NCBI RefSeq assembly: GCF_016031635.1
Contig: NZ_JACEGD010000012.1
Span: 62,001-126,000, forward strand
DNA: 64,000 bases
Source of the DNA: Bradyrhizobium diversitatis
GTDB lineage: Bacteria > Pseudomonadota > Alphaproteobacteria > Rhizobiales > Xanthobacteraceae
Direction: 5' to 3'
The translations under genes were made by a program, and so were the position numbers. The stretch's first letter is position 1. Every line of letters starts with the position of its first letter. Shown one piece after another: positions 54,830-64,000 of this stretch. Below the pieces are notes generated by a model. That model saw only the letters and a program-made list of their open reading frames with translations, was not told the DNA's origin and did not search any database.

Positions 54830-55714
54830 ATGACGGAGGCAATTCGCGGGTTCTGGGTGGCGTCGGCGACGCCGCTGGCGGCCGATGGCAGCGTGGATCA
54901 CGCCCGGCTCGCCGCCCACACCAAGCAACTCTTCGGCAAGGGCGTCGACGGCGTCGTCCTGTTCGGCACCACCGGCGAAGGCACCTCGTTCAATGCCGGC
55001 GAACGCGTCGCGACGATCGAAGCCATGCTCAAGGCCGGCATCGCGCCGGAACGCATCGGGGTCGGCGGCGGCTTCCCCGCCATCACCGACAGCATCGCGC
55101 TGACGCGCGCCGTGCTCGGCCTCGGCCTGCGCCACGTGCTGCTGCTGCCGCCCTATTTCGATCGCAGCGTCACGCCCGAAGGCATCGAGGATGCCTTTGC
55201 CGCGATCATCGATGGTGTTGCCGACGATCGGCTGCGCGCCTCGCTCTATCACATCCCGCAGGTGTCGGGTGTCGCGATCCCGACGACGGTCGCCGCGAAC
55301 TTGCGCAAGCGCTATGGCAAGCAGGTCGCCGGCTTGAAAGACTCCAGCGGCGACTTCAAGCAGTTCCAGGCATTCCGCGCGGCCGCGCCCGAGCTCGCCA
55401 TCACCGTCGGCAACGAGCCCGACATCGCCCGCGCGATGGCCGCGGGCGGCGCCGGCACCATTTGCGGCATGGCCAACCTCCTGCCGGAGCTGGTCAAGGG
55501 CATGATTGACGGCAAGGCTGTCGAGGCGCGCATGCAGGCAGCGGCGGATGCCGTGGTGAAGACGCCGTCCTTGGTCGCGACGTTGAAGGCTATCCTTGCG
55601 GCTCAGACCGGCGATACAGGCTGGCTGCGCGTGCGCCCCCCGCTCCGCGCGTTGTCCGACGGCACCGCGCTCAAGCGGAAGCTCGACGCGTTGATGGCGC
55701 CTGCCATCGCGTGA
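54830..55714 (+). CDS. DapA/NAL-family lyase or synthase
   Basis: A 294-residue (beta/alpha)8 class I aldolase-type enzyme: FGTTGEGTSFN, Tyr in SLYHIPQVSG, Schiff-base Lys in GLKDSSGDFKQ. All key residues of the dihydrodipicolinate synthase/N-acetylneuraminate lyase family are there. The true reaction is unlikely to be lysine synthesis, since the neighbours are a hydroxyacid oxidase and GntR; a 2-keto-3-deoxy-acid aldolase or dehydratase is more likely, which is inference. ATG 54830; GTG 54827 is an alternative. Confidence 0.87.
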   Translation: MTEAIRGFWVASATPLAADGSVDHARLAAHTKQLFGKGVDGVVLFGTTGEGTSFNAGERVATIEAMLKAGIAPERIGVGGGFPAITDSIALTRAVLGLGLRHVLLLPPYFDRSVTPEGIEDAFAAIIDGVADDRLRASLYHIPQVSGVAIPTTVAANLRKRYGKQVAGLKDSSGDFKQFQAFRAAAPELAITVGNEPDIARAMAAGGAGTICGMANLLPELVKGMIDGKAVEARMQAAADAVVKTPSLVATLKAILAAQTGDTGWLRVRPPLRALSDGTALKRKLDALMAPAIA

Positions 55715-55813
55715 GCCCGCGCAAGATCGCCACGCGCCGCCGCGAATTCGCGTGCTGCGTGCCGCGCTCGGCGAGACGGCCATTAGAGATTGCCGTTCAG
55801 CGCCGATCCTTTC

Positions 55814-55830
55814 TTAGAACCATTCAATAC
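55814..55830. promoter_or_regulatory. Weak Irr/Fur-type box candidate
   Basis: TTAGAAC followed by CATTCAATAC is an imperfect match to the TTAGAA/TTCTAA dyad that Irr recognises in Bradyrhizobium. It lies 97-113 bases before the TonB receptor start. One arm is poor, so this is only a candidate. Confidence 0.3.
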
Positions 55831-55926
55831 TAGAGCGATTCAAGTCCGCTTATGGTTCCGCTCGCGCGCCGGGCCTGTTAGACGCGCCAGCTTCAATGCT
55901 GCGTCTGACTTGGAAGTGAATCGAAC

Positions 55927-58254
55927 GTGCGTGCTTATCTGGATGGCCAATGCGCCAGCGGCCATCGTCATCGAGCCGGCAAGAGCCGCGCCGGTCTTCT
56001 CATCACAGCAGCTGTGCTGCTCGCCGAATGCCCCTCCAACATGACGACCGCCCAGGCGCAATCGGCGCTGCCGCCGGTGACGGTGGAGGCCTCAACACCG
56101 CGGTCGAAGCCGGCCCGCGCATCCGGGCAGCCGTCGCGCCGCACGCAAACGACAGCTCGCCGCCAGCCCAATCGCAATACCGCCCCCGCAGCGCCGACGC
56201 TCTCGGAGCGCGCGGCCGCGGATGCCGCCGCGCAACAGGCCGCAAAGCTGGGCTATCGCGCGATGCCGAGTTCGACCACGCTGCGCAGCGGCGCATCGCC
56301 GCTTGATACTTCGCAGACCGTCAACGTCGTGCCCGAGCAGGTGCTGCAGGACCAGCTGCCGCGCAACATCGACGATGCGCTGGTCAACATCAGCGGGATC
56401 ACCCAGACCAACACGCTCGCCGGCACCCAGGACGCCGTGATCCGTCGCGGCTTCGGCGACAATCGCGACGGCTCGATCATGCGCAACGGCATGCCGCTGG
56501 TGCAGGGCCGCAGCCTCAATCCCGCGGTCGAAAGCGTCGAGGTGCTGAAAGGGCCGGCCTCGCTGCTCTACGGCATCATGGATCCCGGCGGCATCGTCAA
56601 TACCATCAGCAAGCGTCCGGAGCTCTATCAGCACGGTTCGGTCACGCTGCTCGGCTCGACCTATGCGAACAACCGCAGCGGCGCCGACGGCACGCTCGAC
56701 GTCACCGGTCCGATCGGCGACGGCGGTCTTGCCTATCGCTTCATCGGCTATGGCGTCAGCGAGGACTATTGGCGCAATTTCGGCCGCCACAGGGAATTGC
56801 TGGTGAACCCGTCGCTGGCCTGGTACGGCGACACAACGACGGTGCAGCTCACCTATGAGCACCGCGAATTCATCTATCCGTTCGACCGCGGCACGGCCTT
56901 CGTCAAAGGCGCTCCACTGGCGATCCCGAAGACGCGCCGGCTCGACGAGCCCTTCAACAACATGTGGGGCACGTCCGACCTGGTGCAGGCTTCCGTCGAG
57001 CAGAAGCTAGACGACAATTGGAAGGTCACGGCGGCCTACAGCTACAACACCGAGACTTTCAGCGCGAACCAGCTTCGTATCACCAGCGTCAACGCCACGA
57101 CCGGCGTTGAAACCCGCAGCAACGACGGTACGCGCAATTCGCTGAGCAACGCCAGCTACGGCACCTCCTATCTGCAAGGCGACGTCTGGGTGGGCGGTTT
57201 CCGCAACGAGATCCTGTTCGGCGGCGAGGCGCTGTATCGTACGATCGATCGCCACGATTTGATTCGCCAGGCGACGCCGAGCTTCAATTTCTATAACCCT
57301 GTCTACGGGCTGGTCACGCCGGGCACGACCATTTCGGCAACCGACAGCGAGCAGACCGACAAGCTCGGCACCCGCAGCTTCTTCGCCCAGGACACGTTCC
57401 ACCTGACCAACTGGCTCTCCGTGGTCGGCGGTGTGCGCTGGATGGAATACGAGCAGCTCGCCGGAAAAGGCCGGCCCCTCTTCGTCACTGCCACCAATCT
57501 TTCGGGCGACAAGGTGCTGCCGCTCGGCGGCGTCATCTTCAAACTCAACGACCAGCTCTCTTACTACGTGAGCTATACGCAGTCGCTCAAGCCGACATCG
57601 GTCATCCCGCCGTTCACCGCCGGCTTCGTCGTCGATTCCACCATTGCGCCTGAAGAGGGAACGCAGTGGGAGACCGGTCTGAAATTCGACGTCAACAAGC
57701 GGCTGTCGGGCACTCTGGCGGTCTACGACATCGAGAAGAAGAACGTGCTGGTGCTGGACGACATCGGCGGCGGCAAGTCGGCGGCGCGCACGTCCGGTGC
57801 GGCCAGGTCTCGCGGCGTCGAACTGGACGTGACCGGCAGGCTGACCGACGAATGGAGCATGATCGGAAGTTACGGCTATACCGACGCACGCCTGATCAAT
57901 GATCCCGTTGTCGGCAATGCCAAGCTGTTCAATGTTCCAATGAACACGGCTTCGCTCTATCTCGTCTACGATTTCGGCGACAGGCTCCCCGGACGCCTGC
58001 GGCTGGGCGGCGGCGCGCATTATGTCGGCGATCGGGCGGGCGACTCTGCCAACACGTTCTTCATGCCGGCCTATACCGTGGCGGACATTTTTGCGACGTA
58101 CGACACGAAGATCGATAATCTGCCCGTGACGTATCAGTTCAACGTCAAGAATCTGTTCGACAAGCTCTACTATACATCCAGCACCGGGAATGCCCTGAAC
58201 GTCGCCATCGGCGATGCGCGGCGGTTCTCGCTGTCGGCAACGGTGAAGTTCTAG
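55927..58254 (+). CDS. TonB-dependent siderophore receptor
   Basis: A 775-residue outer-membrane receptor. Signal-like N-terminus (GLLITAAVLLAEC), TonB box LPPVTVEA, a long linker, a plug domain (TSQTVNVVPEQVLQDQLPRNID, VLKGPASLLYGIMDPGGIVN) and a 22-strand barrel ending in the aromatic C-terminal residue (FSLSATVKF). It imports ferric siderophores. GTG 55927 is the start; the N-terminal extension before the TonB box is longer than usual. The gene for the PepSY protein starts two bases after its stop, so the two form an operon. Confidence 0.9.
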   Translation: MRAYLDGQCASGHRHRAGKSRAGLLITAAVLLAECPSNMTTAQAQSALPPVTVEASTPRSKPARASGQPSRRTQTTARRQPNRNTAPAAPTLSERAAADAAAQQAAKLGYRAMPSSTTLRSGASPLDTSQTVNVVPEQVLQDQLPRNIDDALVNISGITQTNTLAGTQDAVIRRGFGDNRDGSIMRNGMPLVQGRSLNPAVESVEVLKGPASLLYGIMDPGGIVNTISKRPELYQHGSVTLLGSTYANNRSGADGTLDVTGPIGDGGLAYRFIGYGVSEDYWRNFGRHRELLVNPSLAWYGDTTTVQLTYEHREFIYPFDRGTAFVKGAPLAIPKTRRLDEPFNNMWGTSDLVQASVEQKLDDNWKVTAAYSYNTETFSANQLRITSVNATTGVETRSNDGTRNSLSNASYGTSYLQGDVWVGGFRNEILFGGEALYRTIDRHDLIRQATPSFNFYNPVYGLVTPGTTISATDSEQTDKLGTRSFFAQDTFHLTNWLSVVGGVRWMEYEQLAGKGRPLFVTATNLSGDKVLPLGGVIFKLNDQLSYYVSYTQSLKPTSVIPPFTAGFVVDSTIAPEEGTQWETGLKFDVNKRLSGTLAVYDIEKKNVLVLDDIGGGKSAARTSGAARSRGVELDVTGRLTDEWSMIGSYGYTDARLINDPVVGNAKLFNVPMNTASLYLVYDFGDRLPGRLRLGGGAHYVGDRAGDSANTFFMPAYTVADIFATYDTKIDNLPVTYQFNVKNLFDKLYYTSSTGNALNVAIGDARRFSLSATVKF

Positions 58255-58256
58255 CG

Positions 58257-59447
58257 ATGACGGTGCGGATCGGGCATACGGTCAAGGCCGTCCTGTTCCA
58301 GGTCCATTCCATCGCGGGCCTCGCCCTCGCGCTGCTGGTGTCCCTGATCGCGCTGACCGGCGCGATCATGAGTTTTGAGGACGAGATCGTCGACCAGCTC
58401 AACGCCGGGATCATGCAGGTCCCACCGCGTCAAATCCCGGCGCTGATGCCGGACGTGTTGGTCGCGCGGCTGAAGGCGGAGCAGGACGTCGGCAAGGTCT
58501 CGGCCGTCACGCTGTCGAGCGATCCGGCGGCGGCGGCCCATGTCCGCTTCGCGCGGGATGAAAACGGCGGAAGGCCGGCCTCGCTCTTTGTCGATCCTTA
58601 CGATGCGCGCGTGCTGGGTTCGCCGCGCGGCGAGGCGTTCTTCGCAACGGTGCGCAGGCTGCACCGGTGGCTGCTCATTCCCGGCGACGGCAAGGGCTGG
58701 GGACGCCCGATCACCGGCACGATCGCACTCGGCCTCATTGTCATGCTGGTCTCGGGCCTCGTGCTGCGCTGGCCGCGCCGGGGCGGCAGCGTGAAGATGT
58801 GGCTGAAACCGAATCTCGGGCTCAGCGGCCGCGGACTGCACCGGTCGTTGCATGCCGTGATCGGCACCTGGGTCCTGCCGGTCTATCTGGCGATAACGCT
58901 CACCGGGCTGTATTTCTCCTTCGAATGGTACAAGGACGGCGTGACCTGGCTGCTCGCGCGTCCGCACGCCGCCGCCGCGAAGATACAGCCTAAGATGTCC
59001 GCGAAGCCGACGCGTACGGCCAGCTCCCAGCCGGCGCCGCCGATCGGATTCGATCAGGCCTGGACGACGTTCCAGCGCGAGGAGGGCGACCGCTTCTCCA
59101 AGGCGTTGCTGACGCTGCCGGCGCAGGGCACGACGATCCGCATCCGGTCGTGGGGAAAGGCGTCGTTGCTCGAGACCACGCGCGACGAATTCCGCATCGA
59201 TGCCGTCACCGGGCAGATGGTCTCCGCCGAGCGCTATGCCGACAAGACCTTCGGCGAGAAGATCATCGCGGCCATCTACGACATCCATCGCGGCGCGATC
59301 CTGGGATGGCCCGGCAAGCTCGCCTTCATGATTGCCGCCGTCTTGATGCCCTTGTTCTCGGTCACCGGAATCCTGCTCTATCTGTCACGCCGTAAGCTGC
59401 GGCGCCCGGCGCAGCCGCCGCTCGGGCGGCTCGTTCCCGGCGAATGA
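58257..59447 (+). CDS. PepSY-domain transmembrane protein (iron-reductase type)
   Basis: A 396-residue inner-membrane protein with PepSY-associated TM helices: HSIAGLALALLVSLIALTGAI, then ITGTIALGLIVMLVSGLVLRW, with heme-ligand-like His residues (RRLHRWLL, LHRSLHAVIG) and a terminal TM (FMIAAVLMPLFSVTGILLYL). Such proteins beside TonB receptors reduce the iron of imported siderophores at the inner membrane. ATG 58257 is two bases after the receptor stop. Confidence 0.85.
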   Translation: MTVRIGHTVKAVLFQVHSIAGLALALLVSLIALTGAIMSFEDEIVDQLNAGIMQVPPRQIPALMPDVLVARLKAEQDVGKVSAVTLSSDPAAAAHVRFARDENGGRPASLFVDPYDARVLGSPRGEAFFATVRRLHRWLLIPGDGKGWGRPITGTIALGLIVMLVSGLVLRWPRRGGSVKMWLKPNLGLSGRGLHRSLHAVIGTWVLPVYLAITLTGLYFSFEWYKDGVTWLLARPHAAAAKIQPKMSAKPTRTASSQPAPPIGFDQAWTTFQREEGDRFSKALLTLPAQGTTIRIRSWGKASLLETTRDEFRIDAVTGQMVSAERYADKTFGEKIIAAIYDIHRGAILGWPGKLAFMIAAVLMPLFSVTGILLYLSRRKLRRPAQPPLGRLVPGE

Positions 59448-59601
59448 CAGTGATGCGCTAGCCGCCGCGCGACGCGCCGCCGATAGCTCATCCGCAGCCG
59501 GTGCAAACAACGCCTGCCGCACACAGCGGATCGGAGCGACTTGTCTGAACTCTCCACAAATGGTTCGATTGACGAAGTCCATGCGAAAGTCGGGGTGATC
59601 G

Positions 59602-60891
59602 ATGGCGCGATCCGAGCAAGACGAAATCGAGGAGACGGCGCTGCCTGCGGTGCTGGTCAGACGCAGCGATCTGCCCGTGCCGCTCGCGCACCCGGCGCGG
59701 AGCTTTTTCGGCGGGCTCCCCAAGCTGCCCCCGAAATTTGATTGGCCGACGGCAGAGGTCATGGCCAATGAAAAGCCGGAAACGGTTGCGCTTACATTCG
59801 TAGCTCAAATTGACCTGGCTGAAGTGCCTGGGGCCGGCTGGTCGCCGCTTCCGACGCGAGGCACCCTTTATCTCTTCTGTAGTTCTGTGTTTGTTGGCGA
59901 AGGACATCCACCTTGTCGCGTACTGTATAGCCCGACGGACGGTGGCGTGTATCCCAACCGCGCGCCACCGCCAGACCTGATGCCGCTGGCAGGCACCGAC
60001 GGTGATTCCCAGGTCAGATGGCTCGACCCCAACCTCGATCTTCATTCCAGGGTCGAGTTCAAGTATCCGGTCTCCTTCCGACCGTTCCGCGACTTCTACT
60101 TCCGGGAGGACGCCGTCGGAGGGGCGCTTATGGTCAAAGAATTGTGTAGGGCGCTGGGTCCGGGGGAGGCGCACGAGAATGATCTGCTTCAATTCAGAGC
60201 TGCGTCCGAATACGAGAAGGACGAGGATTGGCCCTTCAACTGGCTCCTCATCACCTATGTGGTCCGGTCGGTATTGTCGCACGTCCAGCGCGATCTGACG
60301 CGTGGATATTATGGCAAGCCGCTCACCGACGAAGCAACTGTTGAATTGAAGCGGCTACGCGCTGGTGCAATCGGGTGGCTCGAGCGCTGTCGGGCGCTTA
60401 CCCCAATGGACGACGTTGATCCGGATACAAAGGCGAGCTTCAGATCCTGGTGGTTCAAGATTGTGCATGCCTACGAGAAGCTGGACGGGCAGGTGCCCAC
60501 ATATGCGGGTACAATCGCGCACGACCTCGGCAACGCCATCAACCATACGATCCGTTGCATGGCGACTCAGGACGTCGATATCTCCGACCACGCCCCGTCC
60601 AGCTACGTCGCGAATCTGGCGCGGCAGAATCACTGGAAGACGCCAACCGTGGACGATGGCAAGCACCGCCACTTCAGAACTGCGCTTCATCAGATGCTGG
60701 GATACGGCAGCGGCCCGCAAGATGCGACCGAGGCGCACCTGGAGGACGTGCTGTTGCTTCAGATTCAGGGTGATCTTGCTTTCTTCAATTGGCACTCCAA
60801 CATTGGCGGTGTGCTTCATTTCTGGATCGGTCGGGATGCTCTTGATCAACGCGACTTCTCGCAGGTCGTCGCGACATTCGAGTGCGACTAG
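59602..60891 (+). CDS. DUF1963 (YwqG-like) protein
   Basis: A 429-residue protein. The N-terminal half is DUF1963-like: SFFGGLPKLPPKFDWP, TFVAQIDLAEVP, GTLYLFCSS, then FRDFYFRED. The C-terminal half is helical, with NGLLQ-like LLQIQGDLAFFNWHSNIGGVLHFWIG, a second region typical of such proteins. The role is unknown; similar proteins occur next to toxin and recombination genes as well as alone. ATG 59602; codon use is A/T-richer than its neighbours. It is alone, 154 bases after the PepSY gene. Confidence 0.75.
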   Translation: MARSEQDEIEETALPAVLVRRSDLPVPLAHPARSFFGGLPKLPPKFDWPTAEVMANEKPETVALTFVAQIDLAEVPGAGWSPLPTRGTLYLFCSSVFVGEGHPPCRVLYSPTDGGVYPNRAPPPDLMPLAGTDGDSQVRWLDPNLDLHSRVEFKYPVSFRPFRDFYFREDAVGGALMVKELCRALGPGEAHENDLLQFRAASEYEKDEDWPFNWLLITYVVRSVLSHVQRDLTRGYYGKPLTDEATVELKRLRAGAIGWLERCRALTPMDDVDPDTKASFRSWWFKIVHAYEKLDGQVPTYAGTIAHDLGNAINHTIRCMATQDVDISDHAPSSYVANLARQNHWKTPTVDDGKHRHFRTALHQMLGYGSGPQDATEAHLEDVLLLQIQGDLAFFNWHSNIGGVLHFWIGRDALDQRDFSQVVATFECD

Positions 60892-60987
60892 CCCGATCTC
60901 CGCGCCATTGTCCTGTTCTCCGATATCGCTGGTCAACACCGCCGCAATGGTTCAAAAGCTCCTGGCTCTGTCCTCAAGGTCCATGCC

Positions 60988-62220
60988 ATGAAGCTTCCGA
61001 CCGTCACCCCCGCCGACATCCGCCGTGCGCTGCTGTTGCGCGAAGAGAACGCGTTGCTCGATCTCAGATACGAGGCGGCCTTCGCGACCGGCCATCCGCT
61101 CTTCGCCGCCAATATGGCGGTGGACCGGATCGCCGTCGAGGCCGAGGTCCGGCTGCCGCGCAAGGATGTGCCGATCGTGCTCTATGATGACGGCGAGGGG
61201 CTGGTCGCGTCCGGTGCCGAGCGTCTGGCCGCACTCGGCTACACCAATGTCGGCGCACTCGACGGCGGGCTGAAGGCGTGGCGCGATGCGGGCTTCGAGG
61301 TGTTCGAGGACGTCAATTCCTACTCGAAGGCGTTCGGCGAACTGGTCGAGTCGCGTCGCCATACGCCCTCGCTGAGCGCCGACGAGGTGGCAAGGCTCAT
61401 CGCCGACAAGGCCAACATCGCCATCCTCGACGTCCGCCGTTTCGACGAATATGCGACCATGAACATCCCGGGCTCGGTCAGCGTGCCCGGCGCGGAGCTG
61501 GTGTTGCGGGCAGGGCAGGCCGCACCCGATCCCGAGACGACGATCATCGTCAACTGCGCCGGCCGCACCCGCTCGATCATCGGCACCCAGTCGCTGATCA
61601 ATGCCGGCGCGCCCAACAGGGTGCGCGCACTGCGCAATGGCACGATCGGCTGGACGCTGGCGCGGCATACGCTTGATCACGGCGCTGACAGGCGCGGCGC
61701 GATCGGGCCATTCGAGGGCGGACCGGCCAATGCCCGCGATGTTGCCTACCGCGCAGGTGTTCGCCGTATCGGTGCGAACGAGATGTCGGCGCTTGCTGCG
61801 CAGACCAATCGCACGCTCTATCGTTTCGACGTGCGCGACGCCGAGGACTATGCGGCCGGCCATCTCCCCGGTTTCCGCCATTATCCTGGCGGCCAGCTCG
61901 TCCAGGAAACCGACATGGCCGCGCCCGTGCGCGGCGCGCGCATTCTCCTGACCGACGACAAGAACATCCGCGCCGACATGACGGCGTCCTGGCTGGCGCA
62001 GATGGGCTGGGAAGTCTATGTGCTCGAGGGCGGCTATGACGGTGCGCTCGACGTCGGGCCGCCGCATGTCCTGCCGAAGCCGGATCCGGCACACCGCTAC
62101 CGCCGGCCCTATGAAGGCACTGATGTGGCCGAAGCTGCGATGCAGGCCTATCTCGACTGGGAATACGGCCTCGTCGAGCAACTCCGCCGCGACGGCACGC
62201 ATGGGTTTTACGTGATTTGA
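60988..62220 (+). CDS. Multi-domain rhodanese protein with one active domain
   Basis: A 410-residue protein built of three rhodanese-like units. Unit 1 (about residues 5-110) has a loop VLYDDGEG without Cys; unit 2 (about 130-230) has the full active loop IVNCAGRTRS, with the persulfide Cys; unit 3 (about 265-370) has ILLTDDKN, again without Cys. Only the middle unit can carry sulfur, while the outer ones are probably structural. ATG 60988 is the sensible start. It transfers sulfane sulfur, in the cytoplasm. It is alone, 96 bases after the DUF1963 gene. Confidence 0.85.
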   Translation: MKLPTVTPADIRRALLLREENALLDLRYEAAFATGHPLFAANMAVDRIAVEAEVRLPRKDVPIVLYDDGEGLVASGAERLAALGYTNVGALDGGLKAWRDAGFEVFEDVNSYSKAFGELVESRRHTPSLSADEVARLIADKANIAILDVRRFDEYATMNIPGSVSVPGAELVLRAGQAAPDPETTIIVNCAGRTRSIIGTQSLINAGAPNRVRALRNGTIGWTLARHTLDHGADRRGAIGPFEGGPANARDVAYRAGVRRIGANEMSALAAQTNRTLYRFDVRDAEDYAAGHLPGFRHYPGGQLVQETDMAAPVRGARILLTDDKNIRADMTASWLAQMGWEVYVLEGGYDGALDVGPPHVLPKPDPAHRYRRPYEGTDVAEAAMQAYLDWEYGLVEQLRRDGTHGFYVI

Positions 62221-62263
62221 CGGCGAGCGAGCCGTGATCCTTGCCGCTCGCATTGATCTATCA

Positions 62264-62420
62264 CCGTCACCCTGAGGTGGCCGCTCCTTCAGCGGCCCTC
62301 GAAGGGCGACGCCCGGCTGCATCGGGACCGTTCATCCTTCGAGGCTCCCGGCGCGATGCCAAGCATCGCGCCACTCGCACCTCCAGCGACAGCGGCTTCG
62401 CCGCTGCGCAGGGATGACGG
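62264..62420. repeat. Intergenic palindromic repeat
   Basis: A long imperfect inverted repeat with CCGTCACCCTGAGGTG at the left and CAGGGATGACGG at the right. Inner palindromes include GGCCGCTCC/CAGCGGCC, GCGCGATGCC/AGCATCGCGC and GCGGCTTCGCCGC. It is a familiar element in the Bradyrhizobium genome group, between the rhodanese gene and serA. Confidence 0.75.
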
Positions 62421-62569
62421 GACGGCTGCTGTGAGCGCGGGAACGGCGGAGCTGGTGGGATGCCAAGCGCACGGGCTCCTGCCATCTTCTCCCCGTATCC
62501 GACCCCTATTGTGCTGCACATCCTCCACGGTCTATGAGCTGCGGCAAAGCTGTGACTTACGGAGATTTC

Positions 62570-63814
<1,245 letters not shown>

Positions 63815-64000
63815 AGCGTTTTCGAGCGAAGCGGATACAAAGAAAACGCGTCAAATAGCTCTGGACCACCCCACGTTCCGGTTGCAACTTGTAGCAACTA
63901 CTCCCACACTGCCGTCGAATTCGGCCCGGTCAGAAATCGCGTCGAATTTGAGCTTCAGTTGCGTGAGTGTCCGCCATGGAACGGGACGCCGTACTGATTG
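63815..64000. other. End of window, no gene seen
   Basis: 186 bases after serA. The AAAGCGTTTTCGAGCGAAGCGG motif right after the stop is an often-repeated sequence in this genome group (here split into AAAGCGTTTTCGAGCG and AAGCGGATAC). Nothing else is recognised. Confidence 0.4.

Overview
The window is GC-rich DNA of the Bradyrhizobium/Rhodopseudomonas type (Alphaproteobacteria, Hyphomicrobiales). The evidence is the BA14K-type and DUF1127 small proteins, several families of intergenic palindromes, many LysR/GntR/IclR regulators beside small catabolic operons, Tat-exported NMT1-type ABC binding proteins, a TctC binding protein without its membrane partners, and a 2,2-dialkylglycine decarboxylase. 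This assignment is inferred from content; no rRNA or other marker is present.

Layout. 0-2 kb: a sensor histidine kinase, a palindromic repeat and tRNA-Arg(ACG). 2-7.9 kb: a compact minus-strand operon joining an NMT1-type ABC importer to rutB, rutC and rutD (pyrimidine-ring catabolism) but without rutA, plus a divergent LysR gene. This block lies between the intact tRNA-Arg and a degenerate copy of its 3' part, like a decayed tRNA-targeted island. 8-14 kb: queD, then an IclR gene divergent from enoyl-CoA hydratase, ADP-forming acyl-CoA synthetase and a TctC protein, then a PhyH-type dioxygenase. 14-19.6 kb: BA14K protein, two tandem Rnk/GreA-C proteins, an ABM protein, a methyltransferase plus alcohol-dehydrogenase pair and an MFS transporter. 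19.8-25.3 kb: a truncated GcvA-like LysR gene whose end is the tail of a tctC gene, the dgdR/dgdA pair, a gamma-glutamyltransferase and an orphan CobT-like VWA protein. 25.5-30.6 kb: a GumC-like chain-length protein, a GGEEF diguanylate cyclase and a Tat-exported class V PLP enzyme.

30.6-43.3 kb: an M48 protease with a lipoprotein, a luciferase-like monooxygenase, a LysR gene divergent from a StyA/StyB-type two-component flavin monooxygenase, a methyltransferase with an Rrf2 regulator, a formamidase/acetamidase, a domesticated or decaying IS3 OrfA, and a second NMT1-type ABC operon ending in another formamidase/acetamidase. 43.3-50.2 kb: an accessory stretch with a secreted protein of unknown function, a frameshifted exported-protein gene, DUF1127, a winged-helix/TPR regulator, a lytic transglycosylase and several repeats, including a duplicated block of about 240 bp. 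50.2-64 kb: YgiQ radical SAM protein, GntR with FAD-linked oxidase, a DapA-family lyase, a TonB receptor with a PepSY membrane protein (iron uptake), a DUF1963 protein, a multi-rhodanese protein and SerA.

The recurring theme is nitrogen scavenging from small organic molecules: two ABC importers, each in one operon with amide- or urea-cleaving enzymes, two formamidases, dialkylglycine decarboxylase with GGT, and local regulators. No CRISPR array, complete insertion sequence, integrase or replication origin was seen.
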